Shown here: one piece after another, positions 10,373-20,992 of the stretch
How positions within the stretch are numbered: position 1 is the stretch's first letter
Layout: the number at the start of each line of letters is the position of its first letter
NCBI GenBank assembly: GCA_963682025.1
Contig: OY821519.1
Location: forward strand, 167,730,479 to 167,794,478
Length of the DNA stretch: 64,000 bases
Reading direction: 5' to 3'
Origin: Cordilura impudica
Taxonomy: Eukaryota > Arthropoda > Insecta > Diptera > Scathophagidae
Made by a program: the position numbers and the translations under genes
The notes under the pieces: model-generated
Databases searched by the model: none
Seen by the model: only the letters and a program-made list of their open reading frames with translations
Told to the model about the DNA's origin: nothing

Positions 10373-10891
10373 ATTTCATCCTTTTGTGAGTGTGGCGTAC
10401 GATAATTTTTAATGTATACCGGATTATGATCAGAGACTCGCAATTTTTGAGTATAAAAATTGTTAGTACTTATTTTATCACTCTCTATGGCAAAAATATC
10501 TATATATTTTGTACATAATTCTATCAATTCAGATTTTACAATTTCAGAAAAATTTTTTTGTTGATTTTTCCAAAATTTTGCGGTTTCTTTCACCATCAAC
10601 ATTGGGGTTATTATTAAGGATTTCATATTCAGACAGTTTTTCATATTTTACTGGTATTCTGTTTAAAAATTTGTTTTCAGAATTTGTGTTTACAATCCTC
10701 ACATATGGAAATTCCCTTGATACTATGCAACCAGCTACATATATTCCGTCTCCTATTGTCTGACTTGGAACTACAAAATCAGAGACTTCGTTGCCAATTG
10801 TAATAGCTCTAAAAACTTCAGACCGAGCTGGTAGTGTTATTGTACCTTCACCCAGACTTTCTAGTATTGGAATATTTATGGGATAATTCAA
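10339..10891 (-). pseudogene. Protease C-terminal spacer and RT N-terminus, element B
   Basis: Two overlapping frames (10891-10544 and 10644-10339) together cover the spacer with 'LPARSEVFRAITIG' and the RT start 'YIDIFAIESDKISTNNFY' to 'YRTPHSQKDEI'. A frameshift lies near 10600. At ~10372 the sequence jumps directly to 'LPNNPDKRW'. Compared with A and C, roughly 100 bases of RT (the VDKL to LLVPKK segment) are deleted. Confidence 0.8.
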
Positions 10892-10918
10892 ATTGAATGG
10901 TCTTTACGCTAGTAAATT

Positions 10919-11274
10919 TTAGTTTGCATCTTGTCTATATTGAATAGAAACATTATATGTTTTGAAAAAATCTAAGCCCAATATACCTTGAAATGGTATT
11001 GGGAACATATCTGAAATTACATGGAATCTATGAGGAATCAAGAAGTTTTCCACTTTTAAATCAATTTCGATCGTACCTAAGGATTTAGTAATTCCTTTTC
11101 CGATTCCAGTAATTTTGATAATATTTTGCGTGTTGAATTTCAATGAGTTCAGGGTACTAATTTTAGTTAGTGAGACGTCTGCTCCTGTATCTACCAGGAA
11201 CGTACTTAAGTTATTGCTAGTTGATATTCGAATTTCAATAAAGCTACTTAAACTGAGATTTAAGTGGAATATTT
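10919..11274 (-). pseudogene. Protease, element B
   Basis: The frame includes 'FLVDTGADVSLTKI' near 11190, upstream of the ATG-like codon at 11143, and 'GILGLDFFKTYN' near 10960. The extent upstream of 11143 was read by eye. It ends at 10919 with a stop, and the conserved spacer continues in another frame. Confidence 0.75.
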
Positions 11275-11283
11275 TATGCTCAT

Positions 11284-12504
11284 TTAGTTTTGATGATAAC
11301 CCCCCGTATTTTGGGGGGAAGTATCGTTTTCCGAGACCTCCTGTGTTATTCTCACTCTGCCTCTGCTTTGTTGACGATTGTATTGACTCCTATGGTTGTT
11401 GCTTTGGGTTCCGCGTTGCCCGTTGTAAAGGTTATTAGCATTATAATTTCCGGAATTATTATAATTTCTAGAATTATTATTATTCTGACGCCAGTCTTGG
11501 CCGCGTCCACGGTTATTGAATCCGTTATTCCTGTAGTTATGATTAGTAGAGCCATGGCGCTTAAAATAGAACACCGAAGAATTTGGAATGGAAACCCCAG
11601 TGCTGGCTTCTATAAATTTGGCTACAACTTCATTGAGGGACGTGAAATTTCCTGGTTTAATGATAAGTTTTACCTCATCACTTGCTGCATTTCGAGAGAT
11701 TGCTTTTGCTGCATTTTGTCTTATTAATTTGTCAGCAATATCGTGCGGGTAGCCTTCCCGTAAATAGGTACCCCTTAGTTTTTTTGAAATTTCCTGAATC
11801 TCTTCTGCATATGCAGTGGCCGATTTCGTTTGCTGTTTTATATTCATGAGCTTGGAACACAGCAATTCCGATGATTCTCCCTGTATGGAAGATTGTAGTT
11901 TGGTTTTAATAGCTTGGATGGTATTTTCATTTGTAATGGTATTTCTCGCATGCCCCTTTAATTTGGTTTTTATCACTTCTATTGCTACTACTTCATGCGT
12001 TTCCTTTATTCTATCGATCAGCGTCAATGCGTCAAGGAAGCTTTGGAGCTCATTCACATTGCCATCAAATACGGGGACAATTTTTGTGGTTTTATCCATT
12101 ACATCATCCTCCGTTCGTGGCATGATGATAGTTTTTAGTTCTTCTTCTATTTCGGTTTGTAAGTTTTCTTTATCGTTTTCATCAGTATCTGCGATATCCC
12201 TATTTATTTCACATGTTAATGTTGCTGGGACTTTAATATTAATATTGTGTTTATGGAATGTCTTTATTATCTGATCCCTAAACGTGTGAAAGATTTCATG
12301 GGCCTCTTCTTTGTGTGGTTTACTGTACCTATCATATTGTCCATGCAACGTAGCCCTAATAGCGTTAAAGGTTTCAATTAAAATTTGGATGTGTTTTTCA
12401 AGTGTTTCAGTTTTTATTGGTCTGTTCTGATTAATACATTTATAGGATTGCTTAAATCTAGTTTTTAAAGGTTCCAAATTATTTAGTATATCTTCCCATT
12501 GCAT
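11284..12504 (-). CDS. gag: Gag of element B
   Basis: A 406-residue frame when started at MQWEDIL (ATG at 12504). I prefer this over the in-frame codon at 12534 because A and C gag start MDW at the matching place. Shared blocks with A gag include 'QSYKCINQNRPIKTETL', 'PVFDGNVNELQSFLDALTL' and 'SATAYAEEIQEISKKLRG'. The C-terminal ~90 residues are Asn/Arg/Gly-rich (NNRGRGQDWRQNNNN) with no zinc knuckle. It is followed at once by protease in a different frame. Confidence 0.85.
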   Translation of the reverse strand: MQWEDILNNLEPLKTRFKQSYKCINQNRPIKTETLEKHIQILIETFNAIRATLHGQYDRYSKPHKEEAHEIFHTFRDQIIKTFHKHNINIKVPATLTCEINRDIADTDENDKENLQTEIEEELKTIIMPRTEDDVMDKTTKIVPVFDGNVNELQSFLDALTLIDRIKETHEVVAIEVIKTKLKGHARNTITNENTIQAIKTKLQSSIQGESSELLCSKLMNIKQQTKSATAYAEEIQEISKKLRGTYLREGYPHDIADKLIRQNAAKAISRNAASDEVKLIIKPGNFTSLNEVVAKFIEASTGVSIPNSSVFYFKRHGSTNHNYRNNGFNNRGRGQDWRQNNNNSRNYNNSGNYNANNLYNGQRGTQSNNHRSQYNRQQSRGRVRITQEVSENDTSPQNTGGYHQN

Positions 12505-12599
12505 ATTAAAGAAAAAATAATAATAAAATAACATATTTTTAAAGTTAAATATATAAAACTAGGCTTACATTTTCTTTCTAGGTTTGCATCCTCGGTTGT

Positions 12600-12720
12600 T
12601 GATTTTGCTGATTGAATTGATGTCGCTGATTAAGATGATGTTTGTCGCTGATTAAGATGATGTTTGTTGATTTTGCTGATTAAGTTGATGTCGCTGATTA
12701 AGATGATGTTTGTTGATGTT
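12600..12720. repeat. Short GCTGATTAAG(A/T)TGATG tandem repeats in B leader
   Basis: Direct repeats built on 'TTGCTGATTAAGATGATG' and 'GTCGCTGATTAAGATGATG' occur 5-6 times between 12600 and 12720, between the small ORF and gag. Confidence 0.75.
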
Positions 12721-12722
12721 GT

Positions 12723-13007
12723 TTATATTTGTTGCGGACGTACGTTATTGTTATTTCTGCTTTCCAATGCTTTGCAGATAATTTTTGTTATGTAGATAAC
12801 AGCTATTATGACTAGTGTTATTACTGATAAAATTTCAACATAGTTCATTTCGTTTTTTGTTTTATTAGGAATTGGTTCATTATTTTGCACGTTTTTGCTT
12901 AAGGTTTATATTAGTTCTTTGTGTTCATTTTCTTCACTTGATTTTCCTACCTCATATCCAGTGATAAGAAGTGGAATAGTGGCCAACACTTTTTTCCACC
13001 AAGTCAT
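12723..13007 (-). pseudogene. Pre-gag small membrane ORF of element B
   Basis: Minus strand from ATG 13007 to stop 12723-12725, 94 codons with one in-frame TAA (12906-12908) after codon 33. The start MTWWKKVLATIPLL differs from the MG start of A. The second half carries one strong hydrophobic segment (ILSVITLVIIAVIYITKII) and a basic tail, as in A, C and E. The position just upstream of gag is the same. Too short for routine ORF calling, and interrupted. Confidence 0.55.
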
Positions 13008-13271
13008 TTTTTTTAAACTCTTTTATAGTTTGTTTTAATTTTGGTTTATATTGTATATATATTGCTGTTTTTGTCAGTTGTTCTTGTCTTTCACCACAAT
13101 TTTTTTTTTCAATTCAGTAAATCCAAGCAGCACATTTATCTTCACAGTTTTGATTAACCTATCTCCCGATTTCGGAGCCTTTGTAGTATAGATTTTATTG
13201 TTTAAATTTTAGTATTTCTTTTTTTTTTTTTTAACATTTTAACACTTTTGCTATTTAAATTTTTAATCATT

Positions 13272-13285
13272 TGTCACGGTCGCCA
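13272..13285 (-). promoter_or_regulatory. Primer-binding site of element B (tRNA-Arg)
   Basis: On the minus strand TGGCGACCGTGACA abuts the LTR. It is complementary to the 3' end of a Drosophila tRNA-Arg ending CACGGTCG plus CCA, as I remember it. This defines the 5' LTR boundary. Confidence 0.8.
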
Positions 13286-13687
13286 TGTTATGTTCGGCGA
13301 GTTTACCGAACATTAAAATAATGAAACACGTCGTTCTGATTGTGTAGGTAGTTCATAACCAACTGTTTATTATAATTTTAAATCAATAATTATATTTATT
13401 CGTCACAATAATAATTCTTACAACTAAGCAAAGGAAGGGTAAGAGAAAATACCCAATTACTTTTAAATAAGTATGAGTAACTTGACCAAGCGGTGTTATG
13501 AAGTAGTTGAACTTAATGTGTGCCAAATTAAGGGATGTTAATATCATCTTGCACTTCAAGTAAGTCGTTCAACTATTACTCACTCAATAGGTATTTTAAT
13601 GTGTGCCAAATTAAGGTATGTTAATATCATCTTGCACTTCAAGTAAGTCGTTCAACTATTACTCATTCATTTGGTATTTTCACTACA
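13286..13687 (-). repeat. 5' LTR of element B (402 bp)
   Basis: In element orientation it starts TGTAGTG (complement of CACTACA at 13681-13687) and ends ATAACA against the primer-binding site. TGTAGTG is the same start as LTRs of D, E and the solo LTR. Element E sequence begins immediately after it. Confidence 0.75.
13515..13680. repeat. 83-bp tandem duplication inside the LTR of B
   Basis: Two copies, 13515-13597 and 13598-13680, starting AATGTGTGCCAAATTAAGG. They differ at a few positions near the end (CACTCAATAGG against CATTCATTTGG). Confidence 0.85.
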
Positions 13688-14844
13688 TAATACAAAATTT
13701 TTCATTAAAATTTGGATATTGCAGTATCCTAGGACTCATTAATGAATTTTTCAAATATTCGAATGCCTTCTCACAATCTCTGCTCCATTCGAATTTTACA
13801 TTTTTCTTGCATAGCCTCGTTAAAAGGCGAGCGTGTTCCGCAAAGTTTGGAGCAAAACGTCTATAATAATTGCAATGTGCAACAAATCGTTTATTTTTGG
13901 GGGTTGGATAGTCTTGAATTATTTTAAATTTGTTATCATCAGGAAGAATGCCCTAAATAAGTCACCTCGTGACCAAAAAACGAGCACTTTTCTGAATGTA
14001 ATTTAAGGTTATATTTTAGGCATGTTTCAAAAACATCTGTTAAATTTTTTAACATATGCTTTTCAGAACGGCCTAGTCCAACCAAATCATCCATATACAG
14101 AAAAGCTTGTGCTGGTGACAGTCCAGCAAATGCTATTGTCATCATTCTTTGAAATGAATTCGGGGCTATCTTGAGCCCATATGGTAAGCGTTTAAATCGA
14201 AATGACCCCTTATCCGTTAAAAATGATGTAATAGCCCTTGATTCTTTATCTAATTCAATTTGATGAAATCCTGAATTCAGATCAAGGCATGAAAAATATT
14301 TAGTTCTACCAAGTTGGTCTAGTATATCATCTATTCTTGGTAATTGGAATTTATTTGCAATCAATTTTTTGTTAACTCCCTTGTAGTCTACTACTAATCT
14401 CCATCTTTTCCCATCACTTCCAGCTATTGCCTTTTTGGGCACTAATAAAATTGGGCTTATAAACTCTGAAGCTGATGGCTCTATTATGCCATCGTTCATC
14501 AACTTGTCTACCTGTTTCGCAATTTCTTCTTTATGCGTATGAGGTATTCTGCAATTTTTTATATAACTTGGATCCTTATCCTTTAACCTTAATCTTTGTT
14601 TATAGAAATTATTTACTGAAATTTTCTCGGTTTCAAGCTCAAAGACATCTATATATTTCTTACATAATTCCTTGAGTTCATTTTCCACGAACTTTGGGAA
14701 ATTCTTCGATAATCTTTCCAATTTTTCATTGCTATTTTCGGTTCCGGGCACTTTCGTAATTTCGTAATCATCAAAATTTTCAGTCTGTGCATCAAAATTT
14801 GACAGGATTACGCTTTTACCTGTCGTGTTAATTATTCTAATCAA
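13688..14844 (-). pseudogene. RT and start of RNase H, element E
   Basis: Open from 14844 to 13939: spacer ('DDYEITKV'), 'YRIPHTHKEE'-type entry (here CRIPHTHKEE), 'WRLVVDYKGVNKK', 'CLDLNSGFHQIEL', the YMDD box in 'AFLYMDDLVGLG', and 'VTYLGH'. A deletion and frameshift follow at ~13945. Thumb and tether sequence is then readable to the RNase H start 'LQYPNFNEKF' at ~13692, where the element is cut. Substitutions such as VVLG to VGLG after YMDD suggest drift. Confidence 0.85.
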
Positions 14845-14958
14845 CGTTTCTTCGCAGTCCGAAATCGTATTAGCTATGAATATCTCATCCCTTTGGACAT
14901 TTTATATAAATTTTTCTAATTACCTCAGATCTTGCAGGTATTGAAATTATATTGATTT

Positions 14959-15366
14959 TTAGAGATTTTTAGGCATATATATGCTGTCGGGAAAATTTTC
15001 TGGTCTCAGTACCATCATGTTCTGATTTATTCCATATTCTAACACACAATTGTACTTTTTGATGAAATTAAGTCCCAGTATTCCATCAGATGGAATTGGG
15101 AAATCATCAATTACCACATGGAAGTCATGTTCTATCAATAAATTATTGAATATTAGGTCAGTTTCAATTTTCCCTTTCGTATATATTGTGCCACTCCCAA
15201 TGCCGTGTAGGCTAGTGGTTTTATTTGTCTTAATCTTCCCTTTTTCTATTTGTCCATTTTTTATTATCGAAATCTCCGCACCTGTGTCAACTAAGTATGT
15301 AGAGGTATTATTACTGAATGTTGATCCTAAAGATACATATGATGCTAAGTTTAAATTTATGTTCAA
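14959..15366 (-). pseudogene. Protease, element E
   Basis: 135 residues with 'YLVDTGAEISIIKNG' (catalytic D-T-G) and 'GILGLNFIKKYN'. Compared with C the match is very close (ISIIKNGQIE). The frame ends at 14959, and the conserved spacer between 14959 and 14844 is in another frame ('FIKCPKG'-like region). Not translatable as one protein with RT. Confidence 0.8.
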
Positions 15367-15388
15367 GATTTTACCGTTTGTTATCTTT

Positions 15389-16522
15389 TCACCTAATGAG
15401 TACTTGGGGATTGCACGTTTTCCTCGTCTTCGTGCACTGCCCTGACGTTATTTCCCCTGTAGCGACCAATGTCGCTGTTGTTATTATTACCACGGCGCTA
15501 GTATCGTCCACCGTGATTACCATTTCGGACATAATGATCGCCATTATTGCCCTGATTATTGCGGCCACGGTAACCCGTGTTATTTCCGCGTCCCCGGAAA
15601 TTTCCATTGGACCGATCACGTCCTTGGTACTGGGGGCGTTTCTACCATTATTATAATACATCACAGTATTATTTTTGGCCGCATCTGTGGAGCTATTTAT
15701 GAATTTGGCCACAGCATCGTTAAGGGTGCTAAATTGGCCGGCTTCCATTACGAGGCCCCCTTTCGTTGGTGCAGCTCCTCGTCATTGCTTTAACGGCAAT
15801 GTTGGTGGTGCATTTTTCTGCTACGGTTGTTGCCAAGCCGTCAGCTATGTAGGCACTTTGTAGCCTTTTTGCCAGTTCCTCTATTTCCCTGGTGTAATCG
15901 TTCGGTGATTTTCCACCCTGTCTGAGTGTCATTAATTTTGCCGATAGGACCTCAACAGGCTCGCTCTTTACCGATGTTCTTAGCTTGGTAATAATGCTGC
16001 CCAAATTGACATCGGTACCCTTTATGAGGCTTCGTGCCGCTCCCTTCAATTTACTTTTTACTAAATTGACGGCCACTGCATCCTGCTCTTCCACAATTGA
16101 ATCTACCAGTGTTAATGCATCCAGAAAACTTTGTAGGTTCTCTGCCCTACCATCAAGATCAGGTATGATTCTGGATGCTGTCCTTCAAAATTCCGATGCT
16201 GTTTGTGGCATGTTTGCACTGATTATATTCTACCCTTTCATGTAATGAATCGGGCAATTTTACTTCAATACCTCTACGAGCTGCTACACTAATGAGTTTG
16301 CCTCTTAAGTCAATGAAAAGCCCTCTGCTGCAACCTTATGTGAGGGTTTTAATCGTTGATAGTTTACGTTCAATAAAACCCTTATCTCCCCAAGTCGCAA
16401 ATAGAGGTTCTTTATATGCTTTTCCACTGTGTCCTCCCTGGTAGACCTATCAGTGTTGAGGCATTTATAGGATTTGTCGAATTCTCCTTGTGATCCTACA
16501 CTGACTGAGTATCGTCGGCCAG
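15389..16522 (-). pseudogene. gag: Gag of element E, broken
   Basis: Recognisable against C gag in pieces: start region ~16522 ('DWPTIL' preceded by ATT instead of ATG), 'FDKSYKCLNTDRSTREDTVE' (16480-16410), capsid block 16094-15729 and Arg/Gly-rich tail 15748-15389. At least three frameshifts separate these pieces. The initiator codon is lost. Confidence 0.8.
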
Positions 16523-16559
16523 TCAATACAAAATAATTAGAATTAACCCTTAGTTATAA

Positions 16560-17326
16560 TTGTGACAAGTCAGCATGAAGAAAATCGCGCGATTATGTAC
16601 AATTTCTATTTGTAATTTGGAAGACGAGGGGAAAAAATATCAAGACAAATTACTTCAATAATGGGGCTTCAAGATTCTCAATAAAATCATTCTCGTTCCG
16701 TTAGGCCCGTTTACTGAACAATTTATTAATATTAACTCCTAATAATGAATTTTCCGTTCAAACATCGACAAAAGTCTACTACGAAAATTGAGAAATTGGT
16801 CCTCAATAAATTTTATTTAAATGTAAAAAATTCATTAGGAATATTCGAATTCATAGACAAATTTAATTATAATTTCTTTTCACTGTATAAAAAAAAAATT
16901 AAGTGCAAGCCAAGAAAAGAAACAAAAACAAACATAATATTTTAATATTATATGTCCAACAAACATGAATAGGCAAATATGAAGCTAAAATAGAAATGTG
17001 GTATACCAAAGATAAAATCTGCGTAAAATTTCACAACTTGTGGTTTTGAATGGTAGCGCAAAAAACATTTTCACAAAACTGAATGAAATTCTATTTCATC
17101 TTTGATTTGCTGAAATATTAAACTTAAGTTTAGAAAAAAAAATTTTAAATATTTTATTCAAAAATTTTCTTAACCATAAATTTTGTCAATTTTACTTTTT
17201 TGTAAAGCTTTTATTTTACCCAGTCTTATTTTTTTTTTTCATTAAAAATATTTTAAAACATATAATATGCTGTTCAATAAAACCAATTTTTCGAACAAAA
17301 ATTAAATCAATTTACCGTATAGGTCC
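16560..17326. other. Non-coding leader segment of element E
   Basis: AT-rich, between gag and the small ORF relic. Nothing further recognised. The corresponding C interval is 32186-32877. Confidence 0.4.
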
Positions 17327-17544
17327 TTAAACCTTATCTAGGTTGTAGCTTCTACTCATATATCTCTTTCTAGAGATCCTTTGTGTAATAGGTAAAGTTT
17401 AAGCAATAAATTTAACACGCTAACTAAAACTAGGCACAATGTTAGGTACCACAAGGAATCTATCTGATTTGTGTGGTCGACAACCTCGATGTTGGTTATT
17501 ACGTTCGCGTTAGGCTTTTCTAATTTAGATTCTGTTTTTCCTAT
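17327..17544 (-). pseudogene. Pre-gag small membrane ORF relic of element E
   Basis: Minus-strand frame reading I-G-K-T-E-S-K at its start (ATA in the ATG position, 17544-17542), 'KPNANVIT', a hydrophobic segment, HKGS, and after one frameshift 'NLDKV' before TAA at 17327-17329. It matches C (32878-33096) almost codon for codon. Confidence 0.6.
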
Positions 17545-17883
17545 TTTATCCTCCTATTTTCCTATGTTTTTTTCTCTATTCTTCTAAATTTATTCCTAAT
17601 TCAAAATTTTATCTCACCCCTTTTCTTATTATATTACAAAAATTTTCACAATATGGTTCGAAAAAAATTTTCCTCATACTACGTTAAATTATGTCTAAAA
17701 AAATTCGTCATTTACATTGTTATTTTCCTTTAATTATTATAAAAATTATAAATAAAACAATAAAATAAAAGTAACGTGTACAGAGAATAAATAGCCTTAA
17801 GATATTCAAAAACAACAAGCTTTAAGTTCACTATTAATGAAAAGTACATAAATAATTATTATACAAAAAAATTAACTTATCTC

Positions 17884-18120
17884 TCATGCTGCGTTTCTTA
17901 TTGTTGGAGAGTCTGGGTAGGTGTTCTGGGGTGGATGAATTCTGGGGTGCCGGGTTGTATTAAGTGGATGATGCTGTGACGTTAATCCTTCATATGAGTG
18001 TTGCTCTGGTTGTTGGGTTTGTATATTTTGTTGATGCGTTGTATTAACATATTGATATTCGTTTTTAGTTTTAGTATTTGGGTTTCTTTTTTTTTCGTTT
18101 GTTCGTTTAAGAAATTTCAA
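17884..18120 (-). other. Possible Gln/His/Pro-rich leader ORF of element E
   Basis: A 78-codon open frame, low complexity (THQQNIQTQQPEQ, HPRIHPPQN). Comparable low-complexity CAA-rich leaders exist in A and C, but the frames do not align as proteins. More likely an unstructured leader than a gene. Confidence 0.25.
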
Positions 18121-18401
18121 TTATTTGCTTTATATTCTTTTCCTTCAGATTTTAACGTTTTCTACTTTATATATTTTCTTTCGCTTGGTTATTATATGAA
18201 CTAAACAGTTTTGTACGCTGTTGTTTGTTATTAATTAGTTCTTTCTTCTTAAATTCTGTTGTTTTTTTTACACGGTCTTTTTCGGAGGCATTTTCTAATT
18301 GTTAAATAATGTAGATATATAATTTTTTTTATACACAGTCTCGCAGCCTTTTTCGGAGACAAAATGTAAACACTTGTTGAAATTCTATGAATTCACAAAG
18401 C

Positions 18402-18415
18402 TGGCGGGATCGCCA
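18402..18415 (-). promoter_or_regulatory. Primer-binding site of element E (tRNA-Arg)
   Basis: The minus strand reads TGGCGATCCCGCCA next to the LTR. It differs by one base from C's site, which matches the end of Drosophila tRNA-Arg(ACG) as I recall it. Confidence 0.7.
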
Positions 18416-18869
18416 TATTATATTTATGATCTCTATAATAATGTTTTACTTGTTTAAGTATATTTTCTGTCCTAATCTTCCGTTCAAAATTAAACAACTT
18501 TTTTATTTACTGCTCCGAAGAGCTATTCTCAAGAGAGTGTCTTTTTTTTATTATTTTGACTTAAAACTACCCTAACTTATCGTACGCGCATACATAAATA
18601 TTGTACACGCGCACACATACATGGACATTGTTTAATGCTAACTTATGAAAACATGCACACGCAGGTATATAGGTAAATGATTATGGGTGTGAACTTGCTT
18701 ACTAAGCTTACTAAGCAAGTTCACACGTAAATGTATAACTAAAGCAGTGTGAATAAAAGTTCCCACGCTTAAGTTTAGTGAGTGTGTATATTGTCAGTAT
18801 TTATAAATATGGTTTAAAGTTACCATTTAGTTACCGTACTGGTAACTATGACTTATCAATCACACTACA
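18416..18869 (-). repeat. 5' LTR of element E (454 bp)
   Basis: In element orientation it begins TGTAGTGTG (complement at 18861-18869) and ends ATATAATA against the primer-binding site. Its first ~110 bases align with the LTR of D and the solo LTR (GTTACC motifs, CACACTCAC). It contains the hairpin at 18687-18726. Confidence 0.8.
18687..18726. repeat. Perfect 15-bp-arm inverted repeat in the LTR of E
   Basis: Arms GTGTGAACTTGCTTA and TAAGCAAGTTCACAC with a 10-base loop. The corresponding region of the D-type LTRs holds a different sequence with the same arm length. Confidence 0.9.
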
Positions 18870-19090
18870 GGAGGCATCGCTATACTCATTAGATAAAATA
18901 TACCGCACACTCTTTTACCAATACTACATACAAATATTGTAATATTATTCTCGGTGGTGATTTTACTAGTCGTCATAACGTGTGGGGTTGTCAAAGAACA
19001 AATTGATGGGTAACTTGCTACTGCAACAAATAGATGCCGAATTTTTACAAATATTATATCCTAATGATTAAAAACAAAATGTACTATTGC
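18870..19090 (+). pseudogene. LINE endonuclease relic
   Basis: Short degraded match to a non-LTR retrotransposon endonuclease. 'GGIAILI' lies just right of the LTR of E, and 'IILGGDFTSRHNVWGCQ' at ~18953-19000 fits the conserved G-D-F-N-(A/S)-(R/H)-x-x-W-G block of Jockey/I-type elements. Stops interrupt it. Element E appears to have landed in it. Confidence 0.55.
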
Positions 19091-20178
19091 TTATAGTATA
19101 TGTGGCCTATTTGGATCAACAGGTAATTATACATATACATACGTAGACAAAATTTATCATAAGGCTTTTCGCTGAGCTGTGTTCCGCGAGCGCGTCGCGT
19201 TTGTGCGTTTGGCAGCCACACCCGTGCCGCACAGTTGTCGTCAACTTATTTTAATCGCCAAAATATATTTTTTAGATCATTACGCTATTTTTCATTTTGA
19301 TAGATAAGAAAACGCAAAAATTCTATGAAAGTTTGTTTAGATATATCGATCAAAATTTATTTCAAATGGAACCAGCAATATTTATAACGGACTACGAAAC
19401 AGTGATGCGTAGTACCTTAAAAATTGTACCCAGGAGCACTTAACAAATATTTAATAAAATGCATTAATAAAATATTGCATTAAATATAAATATGTAAAAA
19501 TTTAAGAATGAATTTGGGGAGTAAGTTCGTTTTGTATTTTCTTTTCTGAAAAATTTGGGAATTTGATCTATTGTTTTGGGATTTTATTTTAATTTGGGGA
19601 ATTTGTTTTGTTTAGGACTAAGTACTCAACGCCAATGATCATATATACCTTCAAACCCCATGCGTCAATCTTCAAGCTTGAATTTATTTTAACGAACAAA
19701 AGCCAAAATATTTCACCAGCATCGATAATCAACTAATATAATAATAGATACGCCGCAGGGAGTTAACAGTCCTCTTACAACTAAAATATCTAAACTACAT
19801 TATCACCGAAGATATCAACAATCATGGAATTCTATGCTATATACATTGGAAAACACCTATTCTCGTTTTTGGAATGTGTCAAAAATTTTGAAGCAAAAGT
19901 CGAAAAATATTTAAAAAGACAACAATGCAGTATACACTAGGGAGGGGCGATTTAAAAATCGCCCAAGTGACAAAGAAAATCGTATTCTAGGGATCAAAAT
20001 AAGTTACTTTGCCCGAGGAACCATACCTCTAAAACGAATTCTGATGTCCCGACTTTCGACCTGTCTGTCTGTCTCTCTCACTTTGACCTATTTAGAGTGC
20101 CCCAATCGAGTCCAAATGTATGATCGACCCCCACTAACTTTAGAGGGCCGACCCACCCATGCCAGTGGCAAACCCCCT
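19091..20178. other. Intergenic host or old repeat sequence left of element F
   Basis: No supported gene. Contains a perfect inverted repeat GGGCGATTT-AAATCGCCC (~19944-19963). The segment from ~19940 continues, after removing F, into 41818-42260, where a protein fragment lies on the minus strand. It may be the 3' untranslated part of that gene. Confidence 0.45.
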
Positions 20179-20461
20179 AGTTATATATTAAATATCATTA
20201 ATTACTCATTCTTTCTCCTATACTCTTTCTTAATTTATATTGTTAATTACTTTCATTTCTATTTGTTTCTAACTGTTAAAAAAATACTTTGTTATATTTT
20301 ATTTATAACTTCTTGTTCATATTTTCTTTGAATTTTATTGTAGTATTTTTTATTGAAAATGAAAATATTGTTTCTTGAGAATTAAAACAACATTCATGAG
20401 AAACACATCATGAAACAATAAATAATTAAAACATTATAAAATTGTGTTAAATCAATTAACT
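20179..20461 (+). repeat. 5' LTR of element F (283 bp)
   Basis: Nearly identical to 41531-41813 (a few substitutions such as ATCATT/ATCCTT). The last T is shared with the primer-binding site. Confidence 0.95.
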
Positions 20462-20480
20462 GGCGCAGTCAAGTTGGACC
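20461..20480 (+). promoter_or_regulatory. Primer-binding site of element F (probably tRNA-Ser)
   Basis: TGGCGCAGTC directly follows the LTR and is complementary to the end of fly tRNA-Ser (GACTGCG plus CCA, from memory). The following bases diverge. Confidence 0.65.
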
Positions 20481-20992
20481 ATCTTTTTTTAAAAATAATA
20501 ATTTTTAAATAAAAAAAAATAAATAAAAACTAAATCGTTTTTGTGCAAATTTTAAATCATTTGCTAACAAAAATATATATATATATAAACACTTAAAAAA
20601 AAGAAAAAAATTTCTTTGCTTCTACGTGATACGATATAAAACAATATTTTCTTTTAAAGAAATATACAACTCAAAACAATACGTGGATTATATAAAACAT
20701 TGGAAAACGTCGACAAAAGCAGTAAACAATATAAATATATTTGCAGAAAACCTAAAAAACGGTGTGTAAAACGGATCGAAAATATTACATGACAATGCAT
20801 TTTAACTGAGAAATAAAATTTAAAAAAACCCTCTGAATAAAAACACTATAAACTGGTGCCAAAAAGTTATTGCAAATTTATGTAAAAATATAACTTCATA
20901 CAGTGACCCACAAAACTGTTCATAAAAAGCATTGTAACTGAACTTTAACAATCAACATCAAATTAAAGAAAATGACAACATGACAACTGTAA

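Larger units (their letters stand above)
8402..13687 (-). mobile_element. Element B: diverged 412-like retrotransposon, 3'-truncated
   Basis: The minus strand reads 5' LTR (13286-13687), primer-binding site, small membrane ORF, gag, protease, RT, RNase H and the first half of integrase. It then stops at ~8402 against element A. Proteins are clearly related to A, C and E but more diverged (gag starts MQWEDIL). Several frameshifts and a deletion in RT show it is dead. The head-to-head truncation against A suggests recombination or template switching rather than simple insertion. Confidence 0.85.
13688..18869 (-). mobile_element. Element E: 412-like retrotransposon, 3'-truncated
   Basis: The minus strand carries 5' LTR (18416-18869), primer-binding site, leader, small membrane ORF relic, gag, protease, RT and the start of RNase H. 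It ends at ~13688 against the LTR of B. Its proteins are close to those of C. Gag has lost its ATG and several frames are shifted, so it is inactive. Confidence 0.85.

Noticed and set aside
11290..11727. 145-codon plus frame over B gag
   Set aside because: Shadow of the minus-strand gag; hydrophobic, low-complexity translation of the antisense of the Asn/Arg/Gly tail.
13515..13680. CRISPR-like repeat
   Set aside because: Two directly adjoining 83-bp units without spacers in an LTR of a eukaryotic element.
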